Assembly (NCBI RefSeq): GCF_001886715.1
Contig: NZ_CP018082.1
Span: 4,154,001-4,218,000 of the forward strand
DNA: 64,000 nt
Source: Nocardia mangyaensis
Lineage (GTDB): Bacteria > Actinomycetota > Actinomycetes > Mycobacteriales > Mycobacteriaceae
Direction of reading: 5' to 3'
Shown piece after piece: positions 8,885 to 17,080 of the stretch. Positions within the stretch are counted from its first letter, which is position 1. Every line of letters begins with the position of its first letter. Both the position numbers and the translations under genes were made by a program. A model generated the notes under the pieces. The model was given only the letters and a program-made list of their open reading frames with translations. It was not told the DNA's origin and searched no databases.

Positions 8885-9538
8885 CTACCGGTCCGGTCCG
8901 TAGGGACCAGCCAAGGCCGGATACACGGGGAATGGCGTGCCGGGGCTGCCGTCGGTCGTGCGCACGCTCGCGGCCGGGGCGACGCTGTTGCTGGTCAAGC
9001 GGTCGATCGCGCGCTCGAGCATGGGCAGGATCTCGGTCACCTCGAGCTCCTTGTCGACGAATCGTCCGGTCAACGCGTAGATCATGTTGGTGATGATCAG
9101 CCCGATGTCCTCGACATAGGCGGCCTCGTAGCCCTCGAACAACACGGCGGCGACCGGCAGGACGGCACTGACACCCTGGGCATCCAATTGCCGGCCGCCC
9201 ACGCCTCTGCGCGCGCGATGGTAGGCCTCGAGCATTCTGGGATTGCGCTCCCACGGCTCGAACACATGCCGGATGACACGGACCAATCCATCGCGCAGCG
9301 ATTCGCCCGGAGCAGGCGGTTCCAACTCGGCGTAACTGTTGATCGCCATCCAGCGGGTGACCGCGGCGACGATCATCTCGTCACGGGTGGCGAACTTCTT
9401 GTACACCGTCGCCAGGGAAACCTGTGCCCGACGCGCGACCTCCTTGAGCTGCAGATCGTCGTACCCATCCGACATCAACAGCTCCACCACGACGTCGATG
9501 ATCCGGATCGAAGAGTCCGTTTCCGGTGACCGTTTCAC
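8885..9538 (-). CDS. TetR family transcriptional regulator
   Basis: 217 aa from the GTG at 9538, chosen because the family N-terminus begins just there ('KRSPETDSSIRIIDVVVELL'); longer in-frame starts reach 9706 but are Arg-rich and atypical. The HTH spans about residues 30-52 with 'QLKEVARRAQVSLATVYKKF', a canonical TetR recognition helix. The C-terminal ligand domain contains 'EPWERNPRMLEAYHRARRG'. It sits directly upstream of the mce operon in the same orientation, so control of lipid import is plausible but only inferred from position. Confidence 0.85.
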   Translation of the reverse strand: MKRSPETDSSIRIIDVVVELLMSDGYDDLQLKEVARRAQVSLATVYKKFATRDEMIVAAVTRWMAINSYAELEPPAPGESLRDGLVRVIRHVFEPWERNPRMLEAYHRARRGVGGRQLDAQGVSAVLPVAAVLFEGYEAAYVEDIGLIITNMIYALTGRFVDKELEVTEILPMLERAIDRLTSNSVAPAASVRTTDGSPGTPFPVYPALAGPYGPDR

Positions 9539-9807
9539 CCCCCAACGGTATCGTTGCTGGTCGACTGTCCTGCTCCCACTCCCGAACTGACCGACGCGAG
9601 GCCTCGGCTCCAGCCGTATTCGTCGTGAGTTCGTCGGCGCCGATCTCGACAGCGTCGTAGCCACGAGCCAGGGCCGTGGCAGGCACATTGGCACCGTGTG
9701 GACCACGTCGGACCTACACTACTGCCGGTCGGGCTGGTGGGGATTTCTGGACTTCCCCTACGCGCAACGAGCAGAGAGGCGATGCGGTCGGAACCAACGG
9801 TGAGTCG

Positions 9808-10914
9808 ATGAATGACGGCAGGACGCTTCGGGCATGGTGGAAGGATCCTGTCGACTACCAGTGGCTGGTTCGCACGCTGGCCGCCCGGTCGGCGCTGGTA
9901 CCGCTGAAGGTACTCATCGGCTTCGCGGGGGCTGCGATCGCGGTGATGGGTGCGGTGATCGCGGGCACGCCGGTGGGTCCACCCGGCCATCCCGGTGTCG
10001 CCTCGACGATCGGAGTGATTTCCGGGACTCTGTGGGCGTTGCGCTGGTGGCTGCTGCCCTGGCCGAACAAGACCGAGTCACTGGTGCTGATCGCCTGTGC
10101 CGATGTGCTGTTCACGATGGAATTCCTTCAGCTGCAGGATCGGCTGTTCGGGGCGATGGGCGCGGTTCTCTTCCTGGGTACCGGCAGCTATCTGAGCTTC
10201 TTCCACAGTGCGCGGGCCCTGGCCGTGCACACGGTGTGGGCGCTGCTGTCCGTCGTGGTGTTCTCGGTGCGGATCGCCACGGGCAGCGGCGTCCACCTGG
10301 CTCTCGCGGTCGCGTTACTCCTCTCCGCGGTGGTCATCGCGACCCCCGCGTTCCAGCTCCTCTATTCGCTGCTGCGCACCGAATCACTGTCGGACCCGCT
10401 GACCGAACTCCTCAACCGCCGCGGCCTCGAGAACCAGCTGCCGCGCCTGATGGATCACCATGCCGCGATCAGTGTCATCTGCTTCGATCTCGACCGGTTC
10501 AAAAGCGTCAACGACACCTGGGGCCACCGCATCGGCGACCTCGTCCTGGTGCGGACCGCTCGGCGGTTGCGCGATGCCGCCGGGGAAACAGCGGTGGTGG
10601 CCCGCACGGGAGGCGAAGAGTTCGTGGTGGCCGCCCCGATCACCGCGGCGGCCGCGCGCAAAGAAGCCGAACGGTTGTGCCAAGTGGTCGCCGAACCGGC
10701 GGAGACCACGGTGGTGGTCACGGCGAGCGTCGGCGTCGCGGTCTTCGACGCGGCGGCCTGCCCGCAGTGTCCACGCCCGGCTCCGGACCGGCTGCTGCAC
10801 TCCGCCGACGCGGCGATGTACCGTGCCAAACAATCCGGCGGGAATCACGTCGTGGTCGACGACCTCACGCCGCCGCCGAATCATCACCACACTGGGCCCC
10901 GGCCCAGGAGCTGA
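9808..10914 (+). CDS. Membrane-bound GGDEF diguanylate cyclase
   Basis: 368 aa from the ATG at 9808. About six hydrophobic helices fill residues 30-190. A GGDEF domain occupies about 200-355 with 'DPLTELLNRRGL', 'CFDLDRFKSVND', and the active-site motif GGEEF near residue 268. Catalytic metal-binding Asp and the GGEEF signature are intact, so c-di-GMP synthesis from two GTP is predicted. No RxxD inhibitory site is obvious. The C-terminus ends in a His/Pro-rich tail. It is divergent from the TetR gene and shares its 270-bp upstream region. The N-terminal sensor has no family I can name. Confidence 0.87.
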   Translation: MNDGRTLRAWWKDPVDYQWLVRTLAARSALVPLKVLIGFAGAAIAVMGAVIAGTPVGPPGHPGVASTIGVISGTLWALRWWLLPWPNKTESLVLIACADVLFTMEFLQLQDRLFGAMGAVLFLGTGSYLSFFHSARALAVHTVWALLSVVVFSVRIATGSGVHLALAVALLLSAVVIATPAFQLLYSLLRTESLSDPLTELLNRRGLENQLPRLMDHHAAISVICFDLDRFKSVNDTWGHRIGDLVLVRTARRLRDAAGETAVVARTGGEEFVVAAPITAAAARKEAERLCQVVAEPAETTVVVTASVGVAVFDAAACPQCPRPAPDRLLHSADAAMYRAKQSGGNHVVVDDLTPPPNHHHTGPRPRS

Positions 10915-10944
10915 AGGCCGGAGCTCTCGGACCCGTGCGGTGGT

Positions 10945-11763
10945 TCAGACTCGGTGGCGCCGACGCAGATGAGTGCGCACCGCACGCTCGGCATCGTCGG
11001 CGGCCTCGACGAGGATCTGGGCCAACCGGCCCGTGCCGGGCCGGGATTGCTCACCCACCCGCCCCGACAGCGACAGCGCGGCGACCCCACCGTCGACGTC
11101 GGCGCGGATCGGCACCGCGACGCACACGACATCGGGCAGCGACTCCGCACGATCGATCGCTACCCCCCGATGGCACCGAACCTGGTCCAGTTCGCGATGC
11201 AGCTCGGCGCGCCTGCCGATCGTCTGCGCGGTGAGCTGCGGCAGCCGCTCCGGGAAGGCCAGCTCGATGACGCTCGGGGGCACGATGGCCAGCAATGCCT
11301 TGCCGACCGCGGTGCTGTGCGCGGGCAGCCGGCCACCGAGGCGGGTCGGGAGACTGTCGCCACCGCGACCGACGGCCTTGTCGATGAGGAGCACTTCGGG
11401 CCCGTCGAGGACACCGAGGTGGGCGACCATGCCGGTGCGGCGGCACAGCTCGTGCAGCAGTGGCCCCATCACATCGCGGATCTCGTTGTGCTCGATGGCG
11501 AGCCCGCCGAGTTCCAGCGCCCTGGTGCCGAGGCGATAGCCGCCGGGCGCGTGCGCCAGCCACCGCAGCCGGATCATCTGCTCGATGATGCGGTGCACGC
11601 TCGAACGGGGCAGTCCGGTGCGTTCGACCACATCGACCAGGGTGCGCATCGGCGCGGGCCCGTCGAAGGTGTCCAGGATCAGGGTCATCCGCTCGATCAT
11701 CGAGACCGGCGTGCGACCGGCGTGCGGCACCGGCCGAAGCGCGACACCTATGTCGACCGTCAT
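10945..11763 (-). CDS. IclR family transcriptional regulator
   Basis: 272 aa. The N-terminal winged HTH covers about residues 20-80 ('MRTLVDVVERTGLPRSSVHRII' split as TLVDVVERTGLPRSSVHR). The IclR effector domain covers about 90-260, with 'GMVAHLGVLDGPEVLLIDK', 'LPAHSTAVGKALLA' and 'CVAVPIRADVDGGVAALSLSG'. These are typical IclR landmarks including the 'HSTAVGKA' motif. Effector unknown. It is convergent with the GGDEF gene and lies downstream of, in the same direction as, the LuxR-type gene, with 159 bp between. No obvious target gene adjoins it. Confidence 0.9.
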   Translation of the reverse strand: MTVDIGVALRPVPHAGRTPVSMIERMTLILDTFDGPAPMRTLVDVVERTGLPRSSVHRIIEQMIRLRWLAHAPGGYRLGTRALELGGLAIEHNEIRDVMGPLLHELCRRTGMVAHLGVLDGPEVLLIDKAVGRGGDSLPTRLGGRLPAHSTAVGKALLAIVPPSVIELAFPERLPQLTAQTIGRRAELHRELDQVRCHRGVAIDRAESLPDVVCVAVPIRADVDGGVAALSLSGRVGEQSRPGTGRLAQILVEAADDAERAVRTHLRRRHRV

Positions 11764-11922
11764 GGCTCACCTCACTGCTGTCAGCTGCGCTGTGGGCATC
11801 ACTGTGCCGCTGCCGTGGGCACGCGGACATCGCGAAAACTACGGAGATCGGGCGCGGCGGCTACGGACTTCTCGACCACTGCGGTCGTGATCCAGTGCTA
11901 CGCAGAGGAAACAGCACTGCGC

Positions 11923-14238
11923 TCAGCGGGAGGTACCGGCCCGGGTGTGGCGGCTGACCCAGGCCGCGATCTGGGTTCGGGAGGTGAAGCCCAGCTTGGT
12001 GAGGATGTGGTCCACGTGACTCTCGGCGGTGCGGATCGAGATCACCAGTTCTTGCGCGATCCCGCGATTGCCGTGGCCACTGGCGATCAGGCGCGCGACT
12101 TCGCGTTCCCGCCGGGTCAGCACCTCGAGCCCCGCGGGTTCGACGACGGTGACCGCGACCGGCGCGGTCTCCATCGCGTAGTCGACGGCGTCCTCGACCG
12201 CCAGCGCGGCTCCCGCGGCGAAGCGGGCCCCGAACTCCTGCTCGCCGAGCCCGGTCTGGACCTGCTCGCGGACCTGCTGACCGATGAGCTGGGTCATCGC
12301 ATGCGCGAGCCGCTGCGAACTGCCCCGGCGGACAGCCGATGCCGCGCCCATCAGCCGTGCGGCGCGCGCGAGGTCGCCTTCGGCAGCCGCCACCCAGGCG
12401 AGACCGTCGACGCTGGTGGCCACCCACGCGCACCGGTCGAAGAGCCGGAACAACTCGATGGATCGACGTAGCGCGGCGACCGCACCGCACAGATCACCCT
12501 CGCGCCGCCGCTGGGTACCGACCGCCCAGTAGGCGAGCCCACCGAGCAGGTGGGAGCCGTGCTCGGTGCTCAACGCCATCAGCTTCTCGGCGAGGGCACC
12601 GGCGAGTGGATCGTCGAGGGCCAGCGCGCACACGGCGGCAAAGGCCAGGCCCTCCATCGCCACCCGCGGGTGATCGCACTCACCTGCCCGCACCGAGACC
12701 GTCACGGCGATCTCGAGTGCCTCGCGCAGCTCACCCGTTCCGAAAACCAGCACCGCTCGCGCCATCTCGGCTTCGGCCTGCACCTGCACGGATCCGGTTT
12801 CGACGGCGATCTCGGCACTGGCCCGCGCGAACTCCACCGCCGTCGCGGTCTCCGAGCGCATGGCCGCGATCGCCGAGGACGCGGCCAGCGCCCTGGCCCG
12901 GTCGACGGTGCGCGCCGGGTTCTTCGCCAGCGCCTCGGCCAGCCAGCGGTACCCCTCCAGCAGCAGGTGGCAGTGCTCCCAGAACGGCCACAGGTCGGTC
13001 GCGAGCTCGAGGGCGCGCCGGGCTCCGGCGGGCTCGGCGAGACTGAATTGCAGCGCGGCACGCAGATTGGCGTGTTCGCGGGCGACATCGCCGAACCAGC
13101 CGGTGTCGGCGGCGTTCCAGTACTCACTGCGCCCACGGCGGGCGAGCCGGTAGTAGAACTCGCGATGACCGACACGGACGGTGTACTCGTTCCCGCGCGC
13201 CCGCAGGCGGTCACCGGCGAACTGCCGCAACGGTTCGAGCATCGTGTATCGCCCGGCGCCGTCGGCGCCGCGCGCATAGCTCAGGACGGATTTGTCCACC
13301 AGCCCGGTCAGCGCGCCCAGCAGCGTCTGCGGTGCGCCGATCTGGCACACCGCTTCGGCGGCCGCGAGGTCGACACCGCCCGCGAAGACCGACAGCTGCT
13401 CCCACAGGCGCTGTTCGTCGGGCGTGCACAGGTCATAGCTCCAGCGGATCGCCGAGGCCAGGGTCTGCTGGCGCCGCGGCGCGGCGCGCAACCCCGTGGT
13501 GAGCAGGCCCATCGCATCGTCGAGACGCGCCAGGACCTGATCGGGGGTGAACATCCGCAACCGCAACGCCGCGAGTTCCAGTGCGAGCGGGATGCCGTCG
13601 AGCCGCCGACAGATCGCGGCCAGGGTCGCGGCGTTGTCCGCGCTCTGCCGGAACGCCGGATCCGCCGCACTGGCGCGCTCGACGAGCAGCCGCATCGCGG
13701 GACCGCCGAACTCGGCGCGCTCCGGGTCGGGCACCGGCAGCGGCGCCACCGGCAGCACCTGCTCGCCCGCCACCCCCAGCGATTCCCTGCTGGTCGCCAG
13801 GATCCGCAGTCCCGTCGTCGCGGGCACGATCCGGTCAACCAGTGCCGCGCACGCGCCGATCACGTGTTCACAGTTGTCCAGGATCAGCAGCAGATCGGCG
13901 GTGGTCAGACAGTCGGTGAGAACGGTCAATGGTTCGCTGGTGTCGTCGCGGAGCCCGAGCTCGCGTGCCACCGTCGAGGCGACCAGGTCCGGGTCGGTGA
14001 CGTGGGCCAGTTCCACCAGCCACACCCCGTCGGCGAACGCCCGCCGAACCGCCGCGCCGACATGCCTGCTCAGACGGGTCTTCCCGACGCCACCCACACC
14101 GGTCAGGGTGAGCACCCTGGTGCCGCCGAGCAGCTTCCTGGCTGTCGCGACATCGTCGTCGCGACCAACGAAGCTGGTCACTTCCGCCGGGAGGTTCCCC
14201 GGCACACGCCTGCCCACGCCCCACTGTCGCACGGACAC
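11923..14238 (-). CDS. Large STAND ATPase with LuxR-type C-terminal HTH
   Basis: 771 aa. An NB-ARC/STAND ATPase occupies the N-terminal 330 residues. It has Walker A 'GVGGVGKTRLSRHVG' near residue 47, Walker B-like 'LLLILDNCEHV', and 'LRILATSRESLG' (sensor region). A TPR-like helical region follows (about 370-690). The LuxR HTH sits at the C-terminus with 'LTRREREVARLIASGHGNRGIA' read as LTRREREVARLIASG and AESHVDHILTKLGF. Such proteins integrate an unknown signal through ATP-dependent oligomerisation. Neighbours give no clear target. Confidence 0.9.
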   Translation of the reverse strand: MSVRQWGVGRRVPGNLPAEVTSFVGRDDDVATARKLLGGTRVLTLTGVGGVGKTRLSRHVGAAVRRAFADGVWLVELAHVTDPDLVASTVARELGLRDDTSEPLTVLTDCLTTADLLLILDNCEHVIGACAALVDRIVPATTGLRILATSRESLGVAGEQVLPVAPLPVPDPERAEFGGPAMRLLVERASAADPAFRQSADNAATLAAICRRLDGIPLALELAALRLRMFTPDQVLARLDDAMGLLTTGLRAAPRRQQTLASAIRWSYDLCTPDEQRLWEQLSVFAGGVDLAAAEAVCQIGAPQTLLGALTGLVDKSVLSYARGADGAGRYTMLEPLRQFAGDRLRARGNEYTVRVGHREFYYRLARRGRSEYWNAADTGWFGDVAREHANLRAALQFSLAEPAGARRALELATDLWPFWEHCHLLLEGYRWLAEALAKNPARTVDRARALAASSAIAAMRSETATAVEFARASAEIAVETGSVQVQAEAEMARAVLVFGTGELREALEIAVTVSVRAGECDHPRVAMEGLAFAAVCALALDDPLAGALAEKLMALSTEHGSHLLGGLAYWAVGTQRRREGDLCGAVAALRRSIELFRLFDRCAWVATSVDGLAWVAAAEGDLARAARLMGAASAVRRGSSQRLAHAMTQLIGQQVREQVQTGLGEQEFGARFAAGAALAVEDAVDYAMETAPVAVTVVEPAGLEVLTRREREVARLIASGHGNRGIAQELVISIRTAESHVDHILTKLGFTSRTQIAAWVSRHTRAGTSR

Positions 14239-14399
14239 CGCCGCGCCGTCCCCGGATCACGGCGGTGGACAGCGATGCCCCGGCCTGTTGGCGCGACCAG
14301 CATGCCCGGCCGATCCGCGATCTCGCCGTGCGGCTCGACGATCCCGCGGCCGGACCTCCACTGTTGCCCGAGAGCACGGGCCGAATTCCCTCCAGGTGT

Positions 14400-15140
14400 T
14401 CAGTTCGCCGCGAGGAGGTCGGCGACGACAACGGTCACGTTGTCGGGCCCCCCACCGGCCAATGCCAGTTCGACCAATTGGTCGGCGCACTCCTCGACCG
14501 TGCCCGCGCCGACCAGAGCCGATTCGATCTGCTCGGCGCCGACGACATCGGAGAGTCCATCCGAGCACAGCAGGAATCGGTCACCGATCTCGGCGTCGCC
14601 GAGGACCAGTGCGGGGGTGACGGCCGCGCCGGTCAACGCCTGCATGATCAACGAGCGCCGCGGATGGGTGCGCGCCTGCTCGGCAGTGATGTGTCCGGAG
14701 TCGACCAGGGACTGCACGAAGGTGTCGTCATGGGTGAGCTGCGACAGATGCCCGGCCCGCAGCCGGTAGGCGCGCGAGTCACCGACATGGGCGAGCCCGA
14801 AACAGGGCCCGTCGAACAGGATCGCGGTGAGCGTGGTACCCATGCCGGCCGCCTCGACGTGCCGTTCGGCGTGCTCGGCGATGGCCGTATTGCCTTTCAG
14901 CACAGCCTCTTCCAACCGTGCCAGCAGCTCACCATCAGCTGCCTGGTCCAGCTGAGCCAAGGCGGCGATCATCAATGCCGATGCCACTTCACCGGCCGCG
15001 TGTCCACCCATCCCGTCGGCGAGCGCGAGCACGTTCACCCCGACATGGACGCTGTCCTCGTTGGCCTCGCGCACCAACCCGCGATGGGTGCGCTGCGCGC
15101 TGATCAGTCGTGTCGCCGCGACGACATCCTCGTGCGTCAT
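14400..15140 (-). CDS. PP2C-type serine/threonine phosphatase
   Basis: 246 aa from the ATG at 15140. PPM-family motifs occur in order: 'RGLVREANEDSVHV' (motif 1, Asp/Glu), 'VLALADGMGGHAAGE' (metal-binding DGMGGH), 'GTTLTAIL', 'HVGDSRAYRL', 'DRFLLCSDGLSDVV' and the terminal 'GGPDNVTVVVADL'. All metal-ligand Asp residues are visible, so it should be active. It is 7 bp downstream of the TerD gene and certainly co-transcribed, which links Ca2+-binding stress proteins to Ser/Thr dephosphorylation. No kinase gene is present in this window. Confidence 0.92.
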   Translation of the reverse strand: MTHEDVVAATRLISAQRTHRGLVREANEDSVHVGVNVLALADGMGGHAAGEVASALMIAALAQLDQAADGELLARLEEAVLKGNTAIAEHAERHVEAAGMGTTLTAILFDGPCFGLAHVGDSRAYRLRAGHLSQLTHDDTFVQSLVDSGHITAEQARTHPRRSLIMQALTGAAVTPALVLGDAEIGDRFLLCSDGLSDVVGAEQIESALVGAGTVEECADQLVELALAGGGPDNVTVVVADLLAAN

Positions 15141-15147
15141 CGGCGGA

Positions 15148-15723
15148 TCAGATGTTGACGCCGTAGTCGCGGGCGATGCCCGCGAGGCCGGAGGCGTAAC
15201 CCTGCCCGATCGCCCGGAACTTCCACTCCGCGCCGCTGCGGTAGAGCTCACCGAAGACCATCGCGGTCTCGCTCGAAGCATCCTCGGTGAGGTCGTAGCG
15301 AGCCAGTTCAGCACCGGTAGCGCGGTCGACGACGCGGATGTAGGCGTTGCGGACCTGCCCGAACGACTGCGAGCGTGCCACGGCGTCGTGGATGGAGACG
15401 GGGAAGAAGATGTTGGTGATCGTCGGCGGTGTGGCAGCCAGGTCGACGTTGATCACCTCGTCGTCACCGTCGCCCTCACCGGTGAGGTTGTCGCCGGTGT
15501 GCTCGACGCTGCCTTCGGGCGAACGCAGGTTGTTGTAGAACACGAAATGTCCATCGGAGAGGACCTTCTGTTCCGGTCCGGTCACCAGCGCGCTGGCGTC
15601 GAGGTCGAAATCGGTTCCGGTGGTCGAACGCACATCCCAACCGAGGCCGACCGCGACCGCGGTCAGGTTCGGTGACTGCTTCGACAGCGACACATTGCCG
15701 CCCTTGGCCAGGCTGACGCCCAT
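15148..15723 (-). CDS. terD: TerD family stress-response protein
   Basis: 191 aa from the ATG at 15723, preceded by AAAGGG about 7 nt upstream; this gives the canonical TerD start 'MGVSLAKGGNVSLSK'. TerD landmarks are visible: 'GLGWDVRSTTGTDFDLDASA', 'DGHFVFYNNLRSPEGSVEHTGDN' seen in parts, and the acidic 'GEGDGDDEVINVDL', likely a Ca2+-binding loop. The frame stays open for about 180 codons upstream (see the separate entry), so a fused longer product cannot be excluded. Known roles of the family are tellurite and oxidative stress and cell-envelope-associated Ca2+ binding. Confidence 0.92.
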   Translation of the reverse strand: MGVSLAKGGNVSLSKQSPNLTAVAVGLGWDVRSTTGTDFDLDASALVTGPEQKVLSDGHFVFYNNLRSPEGSVEHTGDNLTGEGDGDDEVINVDLAATPPTITNIFFPVSIHDAVARSQSFGQVRNAYIRVVDRATGAELARYDLTEDASSETAMVFGELYRSGAEWKFRAIGQGYASGLAGIARDYGVNI

Positions 15724-16116
15724 GATTGACCCTTTCGTCGTGGTGTGAAACTGCTTGTGCCACCGATCCGTTGTGGTGGTCGCAAGGCTGGTGGCCGCTC
15801 CCGGAAATCCTCGCCCCGGCGGGGGCACTCTGGGACGGATACGGTCGATCTCGTCCGGACGCTCGATGACTCGCGGTGTTCTGTCGGGATCGAGTTGATC
15901 GGCGAGGGCGAGCACTCGTCGCCGCAGCTCGACCAATTCGATCAGGTCCCGGGTCAACGGCAACCCCGCTGCGTCGGCACGGCTCGTCGCCGCCCCCGAT
16001 ACTCGACTCGCCGCCGTCACCGCGTCACGTAATCGAGCAGCGACCGCGACCGGCAAACCCGGTAAACCAGGCGTACTGCTGTCGTCGGCCAAACGATATC
16101 CCCCTCGATGTGCCAT
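15724..16116 (-). CDS. Possible N-terminal extension or small ORF upstream of TerD
   Basis: From an ATG at 16116, 131 codons run without a stop directly into the TerD start. The middle is a plausible helix ('TRDLIELVELRRRVLALADQ'), followed by a Pro/Arg-rich linker. A product starting here would be a 322-aa TerD fusion. Because TerD has its own ribosome site and a canonical start, the region may instead be leader or chance open frame in high-GC DNA. No family recognised. Confidence 0.3.
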
Positions 16117-16216
16117 GGCTACGTGGTGGCCTCGTTTGCCTGGCATACGAGCCACAGTAGCACGTGGCACTGTATGGTTAACCCGCAGTTGCCGGCCCGC
16201 GCGGAAGGAGCAGACG

Positions 16217-16615
16217 ATGACCGAACCGTCGATCCGCATCGGCGAACTCGCTGCCCGCGCCGAGGTCAGCATTCGCACCGTCGACTACTACACCAACCTC
16301 GGATTGCTGACACCCACCGAACGCACCGCCGGCAACTACCGCCTCTACGCTCCCGTCGACGCCGAACGCATCGTGCTGATCAAAAGGCTGGAGAACCAGG
16401 GGATCTCACTCGAGGAGATCGCGACCGCGTTCACCGTCGAAGCGAGTGAGGTCGCGACGACCCTGGCGCGCCTCGACGACGATCTGAGGACCTTGCACGC
16501 CGCCGCCGACGTGGCACCCAACGCGATGCAGGGGTTGCTCGCCGTCATCGCGGGCCGGGTCCACACCCTGGTCACGATCGCACTCCAGGTTCCGCCCGAT
16601 GTCCCGATCCTGTGA
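16217..16615 (+). CDS. MerR family transcriptional regulator
   Basis: 132 aa from the ATG at 16217, with GGAAGGAG 7 nt upstream. The MerR HTH covers residues 5-40: 'IRIGELAARAEVSIRTVDYY', then 'TNLGLLTPTERTAGNYRLY'. A wing and a coiled-coil dimer helix (about 75-100, 'EVATTLARLDDDLRTLHAAA') follow. There is no Cys-rich metal loop at the C-terminus, which argues against a metal sensor. Divergent from the TerD/PP2C unit; the shared region suggests it controls that unit, an inference from position only. Confidence 0.88.
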   Translation: MTEPSIRIGELAARAEVSIRTVDYYTNLGLLTPTERTAGNYRLYAPVDAERIVLIKRLENQGISLEEIATAFTVEASEVATTLARLDDDLRTLHAAADVAPNAMQGLLAVIAGRVHTLVTIALQVPPDVPIL

Positions 16616-16707
16616 CTCGCGCCCTCCCGTCACTCGTCACGCAGGTCTTGCCGCATTCGGAATGGTGCTGTTGATCGACTCCCGGCACCCGGCCCACATC
16701 GCGTCGA

Positions 16708-16863
16708 TCAGGTGACCATCTCGGCGATGATTCCGCCGACGAGCGTGCCGGCCGCGCCGCCGATGAACCGCCCCGCGGGGATCGTGACCACGCCCGCGAG
16801 TTCCACGGTGGGCAGCGCGATGATTCCACCGATCACCGCGCCGACGGAGAAGCTGATGCCCAT
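16708..16863 (-). CDS. Small glycine-zipper membrane protein
   Basis: 51 aa from the ATG at 16863 (GAGAAG upstream). The sequence is two hydrophobic segments rich in Gly: 'GAVIGGIIALP' and 'GRFIGGAAGTLVGGIIAEM', a GxxxG-type pattern seen in small membrane proteins. A longer version from the ATG at 17028 (106 aa) has a better SD (AGGGAG) but a Cys/Arg-rich N-terminus that looks less protein-like. No known family. It is divergent from the aldehyde dehydrogenase. Confidence 0.45.
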   Translation of the reverse strand: MGISFSVGAVIGGIIALPTVELAGVVTIPAGRFIGGAAGTLVGGIIAEMVT

Positions 16864-17010
16864 GATACTTCTCGTGAGGTCCGACTCGCTCCGCGGACCG
16901 CTGATGAGCACATTGGTGCCCTTGCGGTTCAGGCTGAAGGTGCCCCTTCTTTGCCGGCGGCTGACTGCGGCACCCCGAGTGGTGCGTGAGAAGCACGATC
17001 CTCCCTGAAA

Positions 17011-17035
17011 GAGTGATATACAAAACATCTCACTC
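17011..17035. promoter_or_regulatory. Inverted repeat between small membrane gene and aldehyde dehydrogenase
   Basis: GAGTGA and TCACTC arms (6 bp) with a 13-nt AT-rich spacer, 46 bp before the aldehyde dehydrogenase start. Read on the minus strand it contains TGAGATGTT and TATATCA, resembling the palindrome at 20366-20400 (TGAGATGAT, ATATCA). This suggests one regulator for both. Confidence 0.4.
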
Positions 17036-17080
17036 TCCCTAAGGTGGTCGGTAGACCGATACGGCGATCCAGGAGAAGAA

